From contig QJNS01000166.1 of assembly GCA_004154925.1 (NCBI GenBank), forward strand, positions 62,001-126,000: DNA of 64,000 nucleotides, written 5' to 3'. The position numbers and the translations under genes were made by a program. The DNA is from Monosporascus cannonballus. Taxonomy: Eukaryota > Ascomycota > Sordariomycetes > Xylariales. Of this stretch, positions 49,805 through 61,800 are shown piece after piece. The stretch's first letter is position 1. Every line of letters begins with the position of its first letter. The notes beneath the pieces were generated by a model that saw only the letters and a program-made list of their open reading frames with translations, made no database searches and was not told the origin of the DNA.

Positions 49805-52800
49805 TATATTTTAATTATATTTGCTATTAATTGGAATAAAAAAACATAAAAAATTAAATAAAATTTAACTTTTAATGAAAGTTTTAATTAATAATTATTT
49901 TCTGAAATTTTTTTAATAATTTTATATAAACCAATATATTTAAAATTAAATTTTTTACTAAATGTTTTTATTTAAATATTTTTGGTAACGAAATAAATTA
50001 TTTTCCCCTTTTCGAAAATTAATTTTTTTAACCTTTTTTAGTTATAATATTTACTTATTTAATTCCGTACAAATTTTAATTTTATTTTTATTTCCTGATA
50101 TAATTATTATAATTATTTTAATATAAAAATTATTTTGATATTAATTAAACCGTTATTACGCGTTTTTTTATAAACTTTTAGAATAAAATTAAAATTTGTA
50201 TTAATTAATATTATTTTAATATTTTCGTAATAATTAATATTATAAGTTAATTAAATAATAAATAACTTTTTAACCCAATTATTTTATTCGTAATTAACGT
50301 AATATCGTAAATATGTTTTTAATATTTGGTTTAACCGTTTTATTTATCCGTCCGTTTATAATTTAAATATATTAAATAATTTATGGTTTAGGCCGATTTA
50401 TGCTATAAGACCTTGCCAAAACTTAAATACGAATATCGAACCTTTATTTAAAATAATTTTTACTAATAATCCGTATATATTAAAAATATTTTTAAAAAAA
50501 TATATATTATTTATTTTGCGTTAATATTTTTATGATAAAATAAAAAATAAAAGAATTTCGTAAACCGATCGACGATGACGAAAACGCTATCGTAATATAC
50601 TTTTGTCGCTGGATTTTCGGATAAAAAAAATTTAATAATAAAATCCATAATATTCAAATCTTAAAATCTTTTTAAAACTGGTAATAGTTATAATTTTCCA
50701 TAAAGTTTATATTATTACGCCTTAACTTTATTATAAAGGTTATATTATTATCGTACTTTTTAAATTATCGTTTTTATTTTTAAAAAAAAATACGTATATT
50801 AAAATCGTTTTAAGGTTTTGTGAATTCTTAAATATCTATATAACTGATATTCGTATATATCTTATATTAAATCTATTTAATATTTTTTTGGAATTTATAT
50901 TTTATCCGTTTTTTAATTTTTTAAAAAACCGTTATTATACTGTTGGATTTTTTAATATATATCCAAAAGTATTGCCCGAATTATTACAATTTGTTACGGG
51001 CGTAAATATCCTTTTATAATAATATCAAAATTTATATGGCTAATTTTGACCAATTTTTTTTAAAGTTTAATCGCTTACTTAAAGCATTTACTTTACCGTT
51101 TTCTAAACTTTCTTTATAAATAATAACGAAATCGAAGTTCGCCAATTTTTCTGCATATCGTAATTATCGTCCGGTAAATTTTTTTAATCATAATAAATCG
51201 GATAAAATTTTAATAATCCGTATAAATTTTGACTTGGTATAAATTTCCCTTTAGGAAGTACTTAAATTTGCAAAATGCCATAATAATGGCCATAAATTCC
51301 TTATTTAGAATATTATAATTAAACTTAGTTCTTTTTAACTTATATAAGAAAAATATAATAAGGTATAATTTGCCTTAATTATTTCGTTATTCGATTATTA
51401 TGCCTAATACGTAATCCGAAATATCGGTTTTTAGTTCGACGGGGCAACTTAAATCGTACATAATTAATATTAATTCGTTAATAATCGTATTTTTGATTTC
51501 TTAAAACACTTTTTCCGTTTTAAACGTCCATTTAAATTTTTTTTCTTTTTTGGTAAAGTTAATTAAGGGTATAATAATTTTGTTAAAATTTTAAATAAAC
51601 TTTTTATAATAATTAACGAATTTAAGGAATACTTATATTTCCTTAATTGTCGTTAACGTTTATTATTTCATAATTGCAGCAATTTTCTTTAGATTTATTT
51701 TAATATATTTTAAAGTAATAATATATTCCAGATATTCCATTTTTTATTTATGGAATTAATTTTTTTTATATTAATTAATAACTTTACGTTTTATAAAACT
51801 TAAAAGACTTTATAAACGTATTTTGCATATATTTTTTCCGTTTTTAAAAAAATAAAAATATTATCAAAATAATATATAATAAAAACGTTAAGGTATTTCT
51901 ATAGCATATAATTTATTATCCGTTAGAAAATTATTAATATGTTCGTAAATCCCATTAACGTAACCAAATATTTAAATAATCTGTATTTCGTTTCAAATAT
52001 TATCTTTTATTCGTATCCTTTTTTAATTTTGATAAAATTATATCTATTTTTAAAATCGAATATTATAAATTATTTGGTTTTATAAAATCGGTTTTTTATT
52101 TTTGTAATTAAGGGCAATAACGTTTAATTCTTAATAATAATATCGTTTAATTACCGATGATTAATTACAAGTTGTAATTTTCTATTTTTTTTAGGTACGA
52201 AAAACATAAGGTATTCTGCCGGTAACTTTAAAAGTTAAATTTATCCTTTTTATAACCGATTTTCTAGGTATTCCCAGAACATATATAATTTATTTCCGTT
52301 AAGGTTATAAATAAGGTAAAATTTCGTTAAAGAACCCTTTTTAAGGATAATTTCGTAATTTTATTCGTTATATTTTAATAGCTTCGTATTTAGTTCTTTT
52401 TTAAAAAATTACTTGTATTTATAATATTATAATAATACATTAATTAAATTTTTTAATTTTTAAGGTTATTATTTTAAATCGTTATTTAATTGCCGTATCT
52501 TTACTTTAATGGTAATAATAATATATCGTATTTTTCTTTAATATTTTTTTTTTGTATTTTATCCCTTTAGGTAGTAAGGTATTTGTCGTATCTTTATGCT
52601 TATATTCGTTACCATTTTCGATCGAATATTAAGATTTTAATTCTTTTTTTTGCTTATTAACGGGAAATAAAACGAATTTTACCTGGCTAATTTTTTTATT
52701 AATCAAAATTCCGTACCGGTACATCCATGGTTTTCCTAAGATTATATCATAATTCCCGAATAAAACGATATCGAAATTTATTATCTGGTATCGTCCTTAA

Positions 52801-54560
52801 ACAAAAATCTTAAAATAATTAATTTTGCGTAAAATTTTTCCGTTATCGTAGGCGAAATCCTGACTTTCGGCGTTTATCGCTATATAAAATTTTAACTTAT
52901 ATTTCCATAGTAATTTAAATTCGTTAACCATATCCGGTATAATATAATTTCCATTTAAAGTTCCGCAGTTTACCATTACGATATACTAATACGTTCCGAT
53001 TCGTATATTTAAGGTAATAAGGTTATTAATGGCTTTTATCGTCGCGTTTAAAACCTTTTTTAAAAATTTATTTTAATTCCTTTAAGTTTTGTTATCCTGC
53101 GGCTTTCTTATAAGTGATTTTCGTTTTTTAATTCCTTTTTGAATTTGTCGAATTTTATTTATATTTTTTTATATAATACGTTAAGCTGTTATATTTATCG
53201 TTCTTATCGGTATATTATGCCTTTAAATTATATTAATTATTCCTAATTTTGTTAGATTTTTTTTCCTTATTAGGTAAATTATTTTTCAATATGGCGTATA
53301 GTTTCCTATTAAGGTTTATCTTTTTCCCATTAAAGGTTTCGTATAAATCGTTAAATTTTTTTTTTAAAACTTATCGTTTATCGGGATTTATAGTAAATAC
53401 TAATTAAAAATAAAAATCCGTAATAACCTTTTAATAATATTTTTTTACAATATATTAAATTAATTCCTTTTCCGTTTGGTAATTATATTACTTATAATAA
53501 TAAAAAGGGTTTTTTTACGGGTACCATTTTCCTTTAGGCTAGCTTTCTGCTGTTACCAGCTAAAAAAAATCGTTTTTAGGGGTTATAAATCGAAAATGTT
53601 AATACCATTATTTATCGTTTTTATTTTTTTCCGTTTTATTAGGAAAATCGAATCCTTTATAATATATACGGGTAATCCTATTATAAATATGCCGTTTTTA
53701 TTTTTTATAAGTAAGGTAATTTTATTTTTTATAATAAACAATATATATCCTGCCGTATCGATTAAGGGTTCCGGAACAGATTTTTTTTATTTAGCCCTAA
53801 TATTTCTCTAATTATTTTTTTAAAAATATTCCGTTATTCCTTAATTACTTGCTAAACCAGATTCCTAGCTTTTTATATTCCTTATTAAATTTTTTGCTAT
53901 AGTAGGCCTAATATATACTTAGGCCGAATTATATTAATAAATTTTTCGTTTTTTTGATTTTCCTTAGGTTATCTTTCGGATATAAGCTTTTAATTGTTCC
54001 ATTATAACTTTTTAGATAAAGAATATTTATAAGCCTTATATCCCTTTTTTCCGTAATTATAATACTTAATCTAGTTCCAGTTTTTCTTATAGGTAGCTCC
54101 TAGTTTTATAAGGCTTAGTTTAATGCCATAAAAATATTATTACGCCGAAAAACACTAGTATTAACCGTATATCGGAATTTATTATTATTTTTTTTTGGTT
54201 TTTTTAATATGCTAAGCATATTGCCGGTTATTAATTTTAACTGCTATAACGATATAATTTAACAAATAATTAGGCCGGTTAAGCTTAAAAAATTTTTTTT
54301 ATATTTTTTTCTTTAAGTTATCAAAAAATTTAGCTATTAATACTTTTTATCCCTAATTTAATTTAAATATTAATTAAATTAATATATTACCGTATTTAAA
54401 TACCAATTTTTTTGTTATAATTATTAAATTTATATTTCAACCTTTATTTTTTTATTTATTATTCCGAAAACCTTTATTAATGCTTATTCGAATTATTCGT
54501 AATTATTATATATTTGCATTATTTCCGGGTTGCATTTTTCGATTAGTAAGGTAACGTATT
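49805..54560 (-). pseudogene. Decayed Gypsy-1 gag-pol (minus strand)
   Basis: Aligns along its length with the pol regions at 5,970-10,700 and 18,650-23,600. The integrase C-terminus lies near 49,805-50,010, the reverse-transcriptase catalytic region near 51,840-51,880 and the gag zinc-knuckle region near 54,020-54,080. Even the catalytic words are altered here, making this the most damaged of the complete copies. The open frame 53,476-53,811 on the plus strand is only the antisense of gag. Confidence 0.75.
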
Positions 54561-55100
54561 TTCTTATAACCGGTTTAAACCAAATAGCCGTATTTTTAAT
54601 AAATCGTTTAACTGCAAATTTAATTCGTATAATAAACGTAACAAATCGAATAAGAAAATACCTAAAGTACGTTCGGTATTAAGTTAAAAATAATTATAAT
54701 TTAATTAAAATTCTATTAAAGGATTTTGGCTTAAAGGATTTAAAGACTTTTTTTGGTTTTTTGGTGGAATTTAACTAAATAATTTAATTCGGCCAAAAGG
54801 ACTTTCCGGTTTCGGGGATTTTTCCCTTTTCCTTAAGCTTTTTATAAGCAGCTTAAAAAAACGTAATAAGGTTATTTTTATTTTATTTAAATTAAATAAT
54901 ACGTTTATTTATAATATTTAAACGTTAAAAAACTTTTTTTCGAAAAAGGCGAAATTATTTCTTTTTTTCCTTAAATTTTATTTTAATATTAAGGTTTTTA
55001 AAAACTTAATAAATAAATTATTTAAGTTATTTTTTAATAAATATAATATCGGCGGTATTGCTTAAAATTTAATAATATTATTAAATAAAAATTTATAACG

Positions 55101-55494
55101 TATAACGGCTTAACGGTTTAATTAATTATTAAACCTAAGTCGACGGGTTTATATTAATAAAAATATTGTAAGATTTTAAGTAATAAATATAATAACGTAT
55201 TACGTTTCGTAATATTAAGGACGTTTTAAGTAATAATATTCCATTATAAGCTGAAATTATTTAAATTATGGAAATAATAAACGTATATATCCTTATTTTA
55301 ATTCAAAATATTTAAACGGTTTAAACCCTTAAGTCCCTTAAGCCTTTTAAACTTTTCTGCTGACTTAAAGGGCTTAAGGCGCTTAGTATTTTGAAACCTT
55401 TGAGCCAGTTACGTAACGCCTTGGCTTGGGTCGGAGCTTGATCCTTTTGTGGTTCCAACCGTCCATAAGAAGCCAAGATCGTTAGGTCCTAACA
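55101..55494. repeat. Gypsy-1 LTR, right copy (394 bp)
   Basis: TATAACGGCTTAACGG to GTCCTAACA. The last 120 bases (from about 55,375) are nearly unmutated and the first half is AT-converted. Confidence 0.93.
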
Positions 55495-55508
55495 GTCAAG
55501 CCGTAACA

Positions 55509-55758
55509 CTTAAAGTATATGTATTTTTAGAAAATTATTTATCATAATACGCAAGATATTCAAACTTATAATTTTGGTCGATTTTTATAATACGTTTAAG
55601 GAATTGCTTTAATTTATTGATCTATTTTTATATAAATATGTAGAGAATAACGTTATAAATATCATAGTTATAATATAAAGTTGTGGGAATATTCCAGGTA
55701 GAAATCTATGAGTTTGTACGGAAAAAAAGGAATTTATCGAGAATTTGCACCCCGGCTG
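55509..55758. repeat. Right end of the composite DNA-transposon-like block, with terminal inverted repeat
   Basis: AT-rich body ending GAATTTGCACCCCGGCTG (55,741-55,758) and followed by TA. On the opposite strand this end reads CAGCCGGGGTGCAAATTC, pairing with CAGTGGGGGTGCAAAAGT at 35,910 in 14 of the first 18 positions. The body shows no readable transposase. Confidence 0.55.
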
Positions 55759-55943
55759 TAGGTTAAATGTGATGTAACGGCACTACGCGGAGTTCGTAAG
55801 TGGCTGTGCCCTCCCTTATGACGTGTGTGTCGGACACAGCGTGGAAATCTTTACACTGCATTGACCCCTAACCCCATATTCGTAGGTCCATGTGTTCTTC
55901 CTTATGTCTCACAAGTGCAACGAATATTCGCTCAGTCGACAGG

Positions 55944-56081
55944 ATGTTATCATTCGAGGAATATCTCCGGCGGGGGTTTAGAGCCGGCAACTTTGACGTG
56001 TACGGTGCACTCTCTTTTTACCACCGAGAGGTATCGGGACGGAAGAGCATAACACCCGCGCAGGCCTCTGTTTTAGGGTAA
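55944..56081 (+). CDS. Hypothetical 45-codon ORF, uncertain
   Basis: In the gene islet upstream of the 2EXR gene, starting MLSFEEYLRRGFRAGNFDVY and ending at TAA. The same TAA lies in a donor-like GGGTAAGA, so it could be an exon whose intron starts at 56,078, but I find no continuing exon. It is not recognised and may be a gene fragment left between transposon insertions. Confidence 0.22.
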   Translation: MLSFEEYLRRGFRAGNFDVYGALSFYHREVSGRKSITPAQASVLG

Positions 56082-56111
56082 GACAGCATCTAGATACCAG
56101 AACTGAAATTA

Positions 56112-56118
56112 TATAAAG
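56112..56118 (+). promoter_or_regulatory. TATA-like box upstream of the 2EXR gene
   Basis: TATAAAG about 140 bp before the ATG at 56,257, in otherwise balanced sequence. Position is plausible for a fungal promoter with a short untranslated leader; no other element is recognised. Confidence 0.35.
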
Positions 56119-56256
56119 GGATAGCCCTATCAAATGCTGCACCTGCTTGAAGTGATGCTTTTACATCCCGGTTTTTATCAACGAAAAATTCGCCAACATT
56201 CCTCTCTCGACTAGCACTGTGGACAACCGTGCACCAGTTCGCTATCGAACTATACA

Positions 56257-57006
56257 ATGCGTTTCTCCCTGTTCAGTCACTTACCGCCGGAGCTGCGCCG
56301 GGAAATTTGGGAGACCGCTCTAGAGTCATCGTCCCCTGATAAGGAAGTCTGCGTCTTCTCGTGTGCCGAGCCAGAGCTGGACGGGACGTTACTTGAGCAA
56401 TTACAGGTTCATCAGGCTTGCTCCCCACTCCTGTGGACTTGCGGCGAGTCCCGAGATATCGCATTGGAGTCGTGGGCGGCGCGCCGAGCATTCGATCCAG
56501 ACTCGGACATTCTCTACATGGGAGGGGACACCTTCAAGACCTTCATCGGCAAGCTATGCTTCCCCGGAAACAAGATTCCTCAATGGGTCGGAAGAACACG
56601 CCATTTTGCTCTGGACCTACGCGCTGCCAGGGCTGGCCACTTGCTACCCATGTCTCTCGAAAACATGCATTCCCTTGAAACCATCTCGATAGTATTCCCC
56701 CGGTCATACGGCGGCATGGGCGTTCATGCCGCGGCTCAGGTGCCCCATCATGGCGAGAAGCACGTCGAAACCCGAGTGCTGAGTACGCACGAGACGGATG
56801 CCATGTCGATTGAGGCCGACTATATTTTCGAAACTTATATGGGAGAACATCTTGTTCAATGGAAGAAGAGTGCGACAAGGTATATGCAAGAGTTCATCTC
56901 TGGTCTGAGGAGAGACGTCGCCCTGAATACCGAGAACCTCCCCGCTTGCTGGGACAAGGAGAACGGCCAGCTGCTGCTGAAATTTGAGGCATGCTGTTTC
57001 ATCTGA
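56257..57006 (+). CDS. 2EXR-domain protein, single exon, intact (249 aa)
   Basis: The N-terminus carries the fungal 2EXR signature: FSLFSHLPPELRREIWETAL at residues 4-23 (F..LPPELR..IW), and TCGESRDIALESW at about 61-73, where most members read TCRESR. Between and after these are the usual short acidic and aromatic segments (DILYMGGDTF). There is no signal peptide or membrane segment. The C-terminal third is helical and charged. Length fits small members of the family. Function of 2EXR proteins is not established. It is uninterrupted and of normal base composition in a roughly 1.8-kb islet between two RIP blocks. Confidence 0.82.
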   Translation: MRFSLFSHLPPELRREIWETALESSSPDKEVCVFSCAEPELDGTLLEQLQVHQACSPLLWTCGESRDIALESWAARRAFDPDSDILYMGGDTFKTFIGKLCFPGNKIPQWVGRTRHFALDLRAARAGHLLPMSLENMHSLETISIVFPRSYGGMGVHAAAQVPHHGEKHVETRVLSTHETDAMSIEADYIFETYMGEHLVQWKKSATRYMQEFISGLRRDVALNTENLPACWDKENGQLLLKFEACCFI

Positions 57007-57589
57007 AGCAAAGACTTCGAACATGCATTTTGCATTTGGGACCACCGACGAAGCGCAGAAGGTTTACACCGGGGTTTAATGCCTAAGGCCTTGAGTTATC
57101 ATGTTGAACCTAGCAACGCCATGGCTTAGTTAGCTAACCGGCTAGTGGAAATAGCTTCAGCCACTCCGGTATTCTTATCTCTTGGCTACTACTGTTTTTA
57201 TCTGTATTTAAGGAAGGTTCACCACCTTCACCTTTTATAAAAGGCCTTTTAGAAGTTAAACAACTTGTTAATATACTTTTTCTTAAAATATATGCTTTTA
57301 TATATAATGTCAAGGTTTTACAGTTATAAACCCGGTCCGCATTTCTTTTTAATTGTGTTTTGATATACTTATTATATATGTTTTGTTAAAGTTATTCGGA
57401 ACTTCGCTGTCGTTTTTACGGTACACTTACTGCTCCGTCACCAAAAATATTTATTGCTTAATTATTACATTTTTAATTATTTTAACCTATTTATTTTTTA
57501 TATTATTTCTAAAACTATAATTACCTAATTAAACCCTAGTATGTTAGGACCTTTCCACCGTAACGGCTCCAGTACGTATTGTTACGACC
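57007..57589. other. Gene-free transition from islet to repeat block, with small palindromes
   Basis: Downstream of the 2EXR gene the composition falls to AT-rich after about 57,190. At 57,214-57,250 three inverted words follow one another: GAAGGTTCACCACCTTC (6-bp stem, 5-base loop), CCTTTTATAAAAGG and AAAAGGCCTTTT. A fragment starting TGTTAGGACC (57,542) resembles the reverse of a Gypsy-1 LTR end for only about 10 bases. No gene seen. Confidence 0.5.
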
Positions 57590-57718
57590 TAACGGGTTAC
57601 AGCCTTCAGAAACGGTCCCCGACAAAGATAAGTCAAGAAAAAACAATGGGTTAAGTTACGTAATGAATTACCAACTTACTGGTGGTGAGCCAATAAGCCG
57701 GATTACTAACTTACTGGT
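57590..57718. repeat. Partial reverse-oriented Gypsy-1-type LTR, interrupted
   Basis: TGTTACGACCTAACGGGTT is the reverse of the family end AACCCGTTAGGTCGTAACA. It runs 129 bp in near-normal composition, including a pair of near-repeats (CCAACTTACTGGT, CTAACTTACTGGT), and is cut at 57,718 by the element starting 57,719. The remainder is expected beyond the window. CTGGT (57,714-57,718) would be the left target duplication. Confidence 0.65.
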
Positions 57719-58068
57719 TGTGACGGCTAGGCGGTTTAACCAACTATTAAATCTTAGTCGTACGGGTTTATGTTGGCAGGAGTATCGTGGGACTCTGTAG
57801 CAATAAGATAACTTAGTTCCGTCTCTTAATACTAAGGGTGCAGAAATCGTATTACAAGCGATTGGTATTAACAAGTATTGCAAGCTGGTACTATTTAGAC
57901 TATTGAAATAATAAGCGTATTATGCTTGGTTTTTTTTAACTCTATCGAGCCTGGCTTTATAGGCTTTACGGTAGATCCTATTAAGCCATTACGTATTTCG
58001 ACCTACATAACTTAATCATTTTTTCGTTACGACCGTTTTCTAAGGCCGTAACCCGTTAAGTTATAATA
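57719..58068. repeat. Gypsy-1 LTR, left copy (350 bp)
   Basis: TGTGACGGCTAGGCGG to GTTATAATA, with an unmutated first 110 bases and an AT-converted second half. It shares the ending ACGACCGTTTTCTAAGGCCG with the split LTR at 48,540-48,602. Confidence 0.9.
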
Positions 58069-58157
58069 CGATCCTTTTTTTTATAATTTTAATCTCGAAA
58101 ATTTCTTTTCTTTTTTTGTAAATTCTTTTTTGCTATTATATCGGGTCGTATTAAAAA

Positions 58158-58720
58158 TTGATTAATAGTAAAACGAAAGAACAAAATAATTTGCTTAAAC
58201 TTATTGCTTTTCGAATTATAGATATGTTTGTTTATTTATATTATATTTATCGCGGTTTATCGGTTTGTCGTATTTTTTCGTCGGATTTCTCCCGATACGA
58301 AAAATATATAGCGCAGAACCAAGGCTTTTACGACGTTAATAATCTTTTTATTTTTCAATTTAAAAAATTTGGTTTTAATTATTTCAAGTTTAAAACGGAA
58401 TTTAAGAAAGATAAAAAGGAAACAGAATAAACGTAGGCCAAGATTCGCCGGCTTCGAAAACGAAAGAAATTATAGGCTGATCGTATAGCACGTATGCTAT
58501 CCCGCGGGCTTTGGTCCCTAAAAAAGTTAAATAAATTAGAAAGTTAAGAAAAATAAGCCTAACTAGAAACCGCTAAGGCTATATCAGCAGAAACCGCGCC
58601 CTTTCTTAACTGGTCTAATCTTAAGTCCACCGACTGGTCGTTTATTAAGTGGAGGACTTTCGACCTTGCCGATTTCGGCGGTATTAGTAAAAGTTTTTTA
58701 ATAGGCGTTAGGCGTTAATA
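58158..58720 (+). pseudogene. Remnant of the Gypsy-1 extra ORF, antisense to pol
   Basis: 58,158-58,430 is open for 90 codons, including RGLSVCRIFSSDFSRYEKYI, QFKKFGFN and a Lys/Glu-rich helix. Past a stop it reads KIRRLRKRKKL, ARMLSRGLWSL and LETAKAISAETA, and ends GGISKSFLIGVRR near 58,715. The order matches the other copies. It looks like a basic, helical protein with a Cys-containing start; function unknown. Confidence 0.55.
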
Positions 58721-58862
58721 AGACTTTTGACGGGTTTTTAGATATTTTCGGAATCCGGGTATTTTTTTACTTAATTAAATATTAGGTAAGTCCGTTTTGT
58801 TTTGGTATATCGAATCTTTTGCTTATTTTATATATTTATTCGTTTTTTATTTTTACGTCGTT

Positions 58863-61800
58863 TTATACCGTATGTACCTTAATTATATTTGCTGTTAACT
58901 CAAATAAAAAAACGTAAAAAATTAAATAAAATTTAACTTTTTGTAAAAGTTTTAATTGGTAATTATTTTTTGAAATTATTTTAGCGATTTTATATAAACT
59001 GATATATTTAAAATCGAAATTTATATTAAATTGTTTTATCTGAATATTTTTAGTAATTAAAAAAACCATTTCCCCTTTTTCGAAAATTAATTTTTTAACC
59101 TTTTTTAATTATAACATTTACTTCTTTAATTTTATACGAATTCTAGTTTTGTTTTTATTTGCTGGTATAATTATTATAATTATTTTAATGTAAAGATTAT
59201 ATTGATATTAATTAAATTGTCGTCGTATATTTGTTTGTACACTTTTAAAATAAAATCAAAATTTACGTTCGTAAATACTATTTTAATATTTTCGTAATAA
59301 CTGGTATTATAAGTTAATTATGCGATTCACAATTTTGAACCTAATTATTTTGTTCGTAAATAATATAATATAGTAAGTAAATTTCCAAAGTTTAATTCGT
59401 TCGTTTTATTTATTCGTTTATTTATAATTGAAAAACGTTAAATAACTTATACTTTAAGCCGATTTGTATTATTAGACCTTATTAAAACTTAAATACGAAT
59501 ATTAATCCTTTATCTGAAATAACTGTTTTTAATAATCCGTATATATCGAAAATATATCTAAAAAAATATATATCTTATTTGTTCGGCATTTATATCCTTA
59601 TAATATAGTAAAAGATAGGAAGATTTCGTAAATTGATCGACGATTACGAAAATACTGTCGTAATATATTCTTATAATTAAGTTTTTTAATATAAGAAATA
59701 TAATAATAAAGTTAAATATAATTAAATATTATGGTCGTTTTGCGATTAATAATAATTGTAACTTTTTGTATGGCTTATGTCGTGAAGCTTTTATTCTGGC
59801 GGAAATATCGTATTGTCGTATAATTTTCTATATTATTCATTTTATTTTGGAAAGGAATATATATGTTAAAGCCGGTTTAAAGTTTTGTAGATTTCTAGAT
59901 ATCTATATAGCTGGTATTCGTATATTTTTCGTACTAAATCCCTTTGGAATTCTTTTAGAATTTAAATTTTATTCGTTTTTTGGTTTTCTGGGAAACTGTT
60001 GTTATACTGCTGGATTTTCTGATATATATCAAGGAATATTGCCCGAATTATCGTATTTTATCGCGGGTGTAAATATTTTTTGTGGTAATATCGAAAATTA
60101 TGTGGCTAACTTTAATTAATTTCTTTTCAAAATCCAGTCGTTTACTTAAAGCATTTGCTCTGTTATTTTTTAATCCTTTTTGTAAATAATAACGAAATCA
60201 AAATTCGTCAATTTCTTTATATAGCAAAATTATCGTTTTGTAAGTTTTTTAGTCGTGGTAAATGGGACAAGGTTTTAATAATCCGTATAAATATTGATTT
60301 GGTACAAGTTTCTTTTTAAAAAATACTTAAACTTTCGGAATGCCATAATAATGGCCATAAATTCCTTATTTAGATTAACGTAATTAAGTTTGGTTCCTTT
60401 TAATTTATATGAAAAAAATATAATAAGGTATAATTTGCTTTAAGTATTTCGTTATTTAATTATTATACTTAACGCGTAATTTGATATATCGGTTTTTAGT
60501 TTAATAAGGCTTTTTAAATCGTACATAATTAATATTGGTTCGTTAATAATTATATTTTTAACATTTTGAAATATTTTTTCCGTATTTGGCGTCCATTTGA
60601 ACCTTTTTTTTTGTAAGACTTATTCAAGTTATAATTATTTTATTAAAATTTCGAATAAATTTTCTGTAATAGTTGGCGAATCCAAGGAATGTCTGTACCT
60701 CCTTGACCGTTGTTGGCGTCTGCTATTTTGTAATTGCAGCGATTTTTTGGGGGTCCATTTTGATATGTCCTAAGGTAATAATATATCTTAGATATTCCAT
60801 TTCTTATGCGTAAAATTAGTTCTTTTTTGCGTTAACAAAATACCTTTGCGTTTTATAAAACTTAAAGACTTTTATAAATGATCCTATATATGCTTTTTCC
60901 GTTTTCAAGAAAATAAGAATGTCGTCAAGATGACAAACGACAAAAATATTAAAATATTTCCGTAGCACATAATTAATTATTCGTTAGAAAATTGCTGGTA
61001 CGTTCGTAAATCCTATTAGTATAACTAAATACTTAAATAATCCGTATTTCGTCCTAATGTAACGAACCTGTCATACATCCACCTGGAGGTATGAGCAGTA
61101 TCCGAAAAGGGGTCTTGATTTACAGGTAACAATAGGACGAGAAATGATTTAGTGGTCTGTTTGTTAAAGAGATTTAAAGACTTTTCCCTCAGTTAGAGAA
61201 CGGTGCAGTTCCCTCTGAACTGAGAGCTAAGATTGATAGCTAAGGAGTGAAAACTAAGTAGGTGGCTATCTACATAGGAGATTGATTCATTATATATCCC
61301 AATTCGTTAAAGTGAGTGTGTCGTGGATCTATGTGATCTATGTGATCTGATCAATCCGTTAGATCACCTAAATCACATTGTCTGGGCCAAGAACTCCCCT
61401 CCGGAGTTCAGCCGTAGCAGCTCCACGCTAGGCCTTAAAAGTTGGCTTCCTTAAGACAGGAACCCCTGTTCCTGTAACACCTAAAGGTTATTTTTTTATT
61501 CGTATCCTTTTTTAATTTTGATAAGGTTATATTTATTTTCAAGATCAAATATTATGAAATATTAGGTTCCGTAAAGTCGGTTTTTTATTCCTGTGATTAA
61601 GAGTAATAATGTTTAATTTTTAACAGTAATATCGTTTAATTATCGATAATTAATCGTATGTCGCAATTTTTCATTTTTTTAGGTACGAAAAATATAGGAT
61701 ATCCTGCCGGTAATTTCGAAAGTTAAATCCATTTTTTTTGTAACCGATTTTTCAGGTATTTTTTGAGAACGTATAACTTATTTCCGTTAAGATTATAAAT

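Larger units (their letters stand above)
48603..55494 (-). mobile_element. Complete, RIP-inactivated Gypsy-1 LTR retrotransposon (6.9 kb)
   Basis: Perfect target duplication GTCAA (48,598-48,602 and 55,495-55,499). LTRs 48,603-48,996 and 55,101-55,494 are both 394 bp. It belongs to a subtype whose LTR middle and gag-side interior match 649-1,613 better than the other two complete copies. Gag-pol is on the minus strand and the extra ORF on the plus strand. The edges are little mutated and the interior is heavily AT-converted. Confidence 0.95.
35910..55758. mobile_element. Composite nest: Tc1/mariner-like ends enclosing several LTR retrotransposons
   Basis: The 19.8-kb AT-rich block is bounded by inverted termini with TA on both sides. 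The simplest reading is one DNA transposon of perhaps 1-2 kb (pieces at 35,910-36,396 and 55,509-55,758, possibly 47,657-48,170) interrupted by a Gypsy-1 solo LTR, a Gypsy-2 element, an inverted Gypsy-1 element, a further LTR and, inside that LTR, the complete 48,603-55,494 element. No transposase motif is readable in the candidate body pieces, so class assignment rests on the ends only. Confidence 0.45.

Noticed and set aside
53476..53811. 111-codon hydrophobic frame that could be mistaken for a membrane protein
   Set aside because: It is the antisense of the AT-converted gag of the 48,603-55,494 element; Phe/Ile/Lys richness comes from base composition.
59766..60119. 117-codon frame on the plus strand
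   Set aside because: Antisense to the minus-strand integrase/RNase H region of the Gypsy-1 copy.
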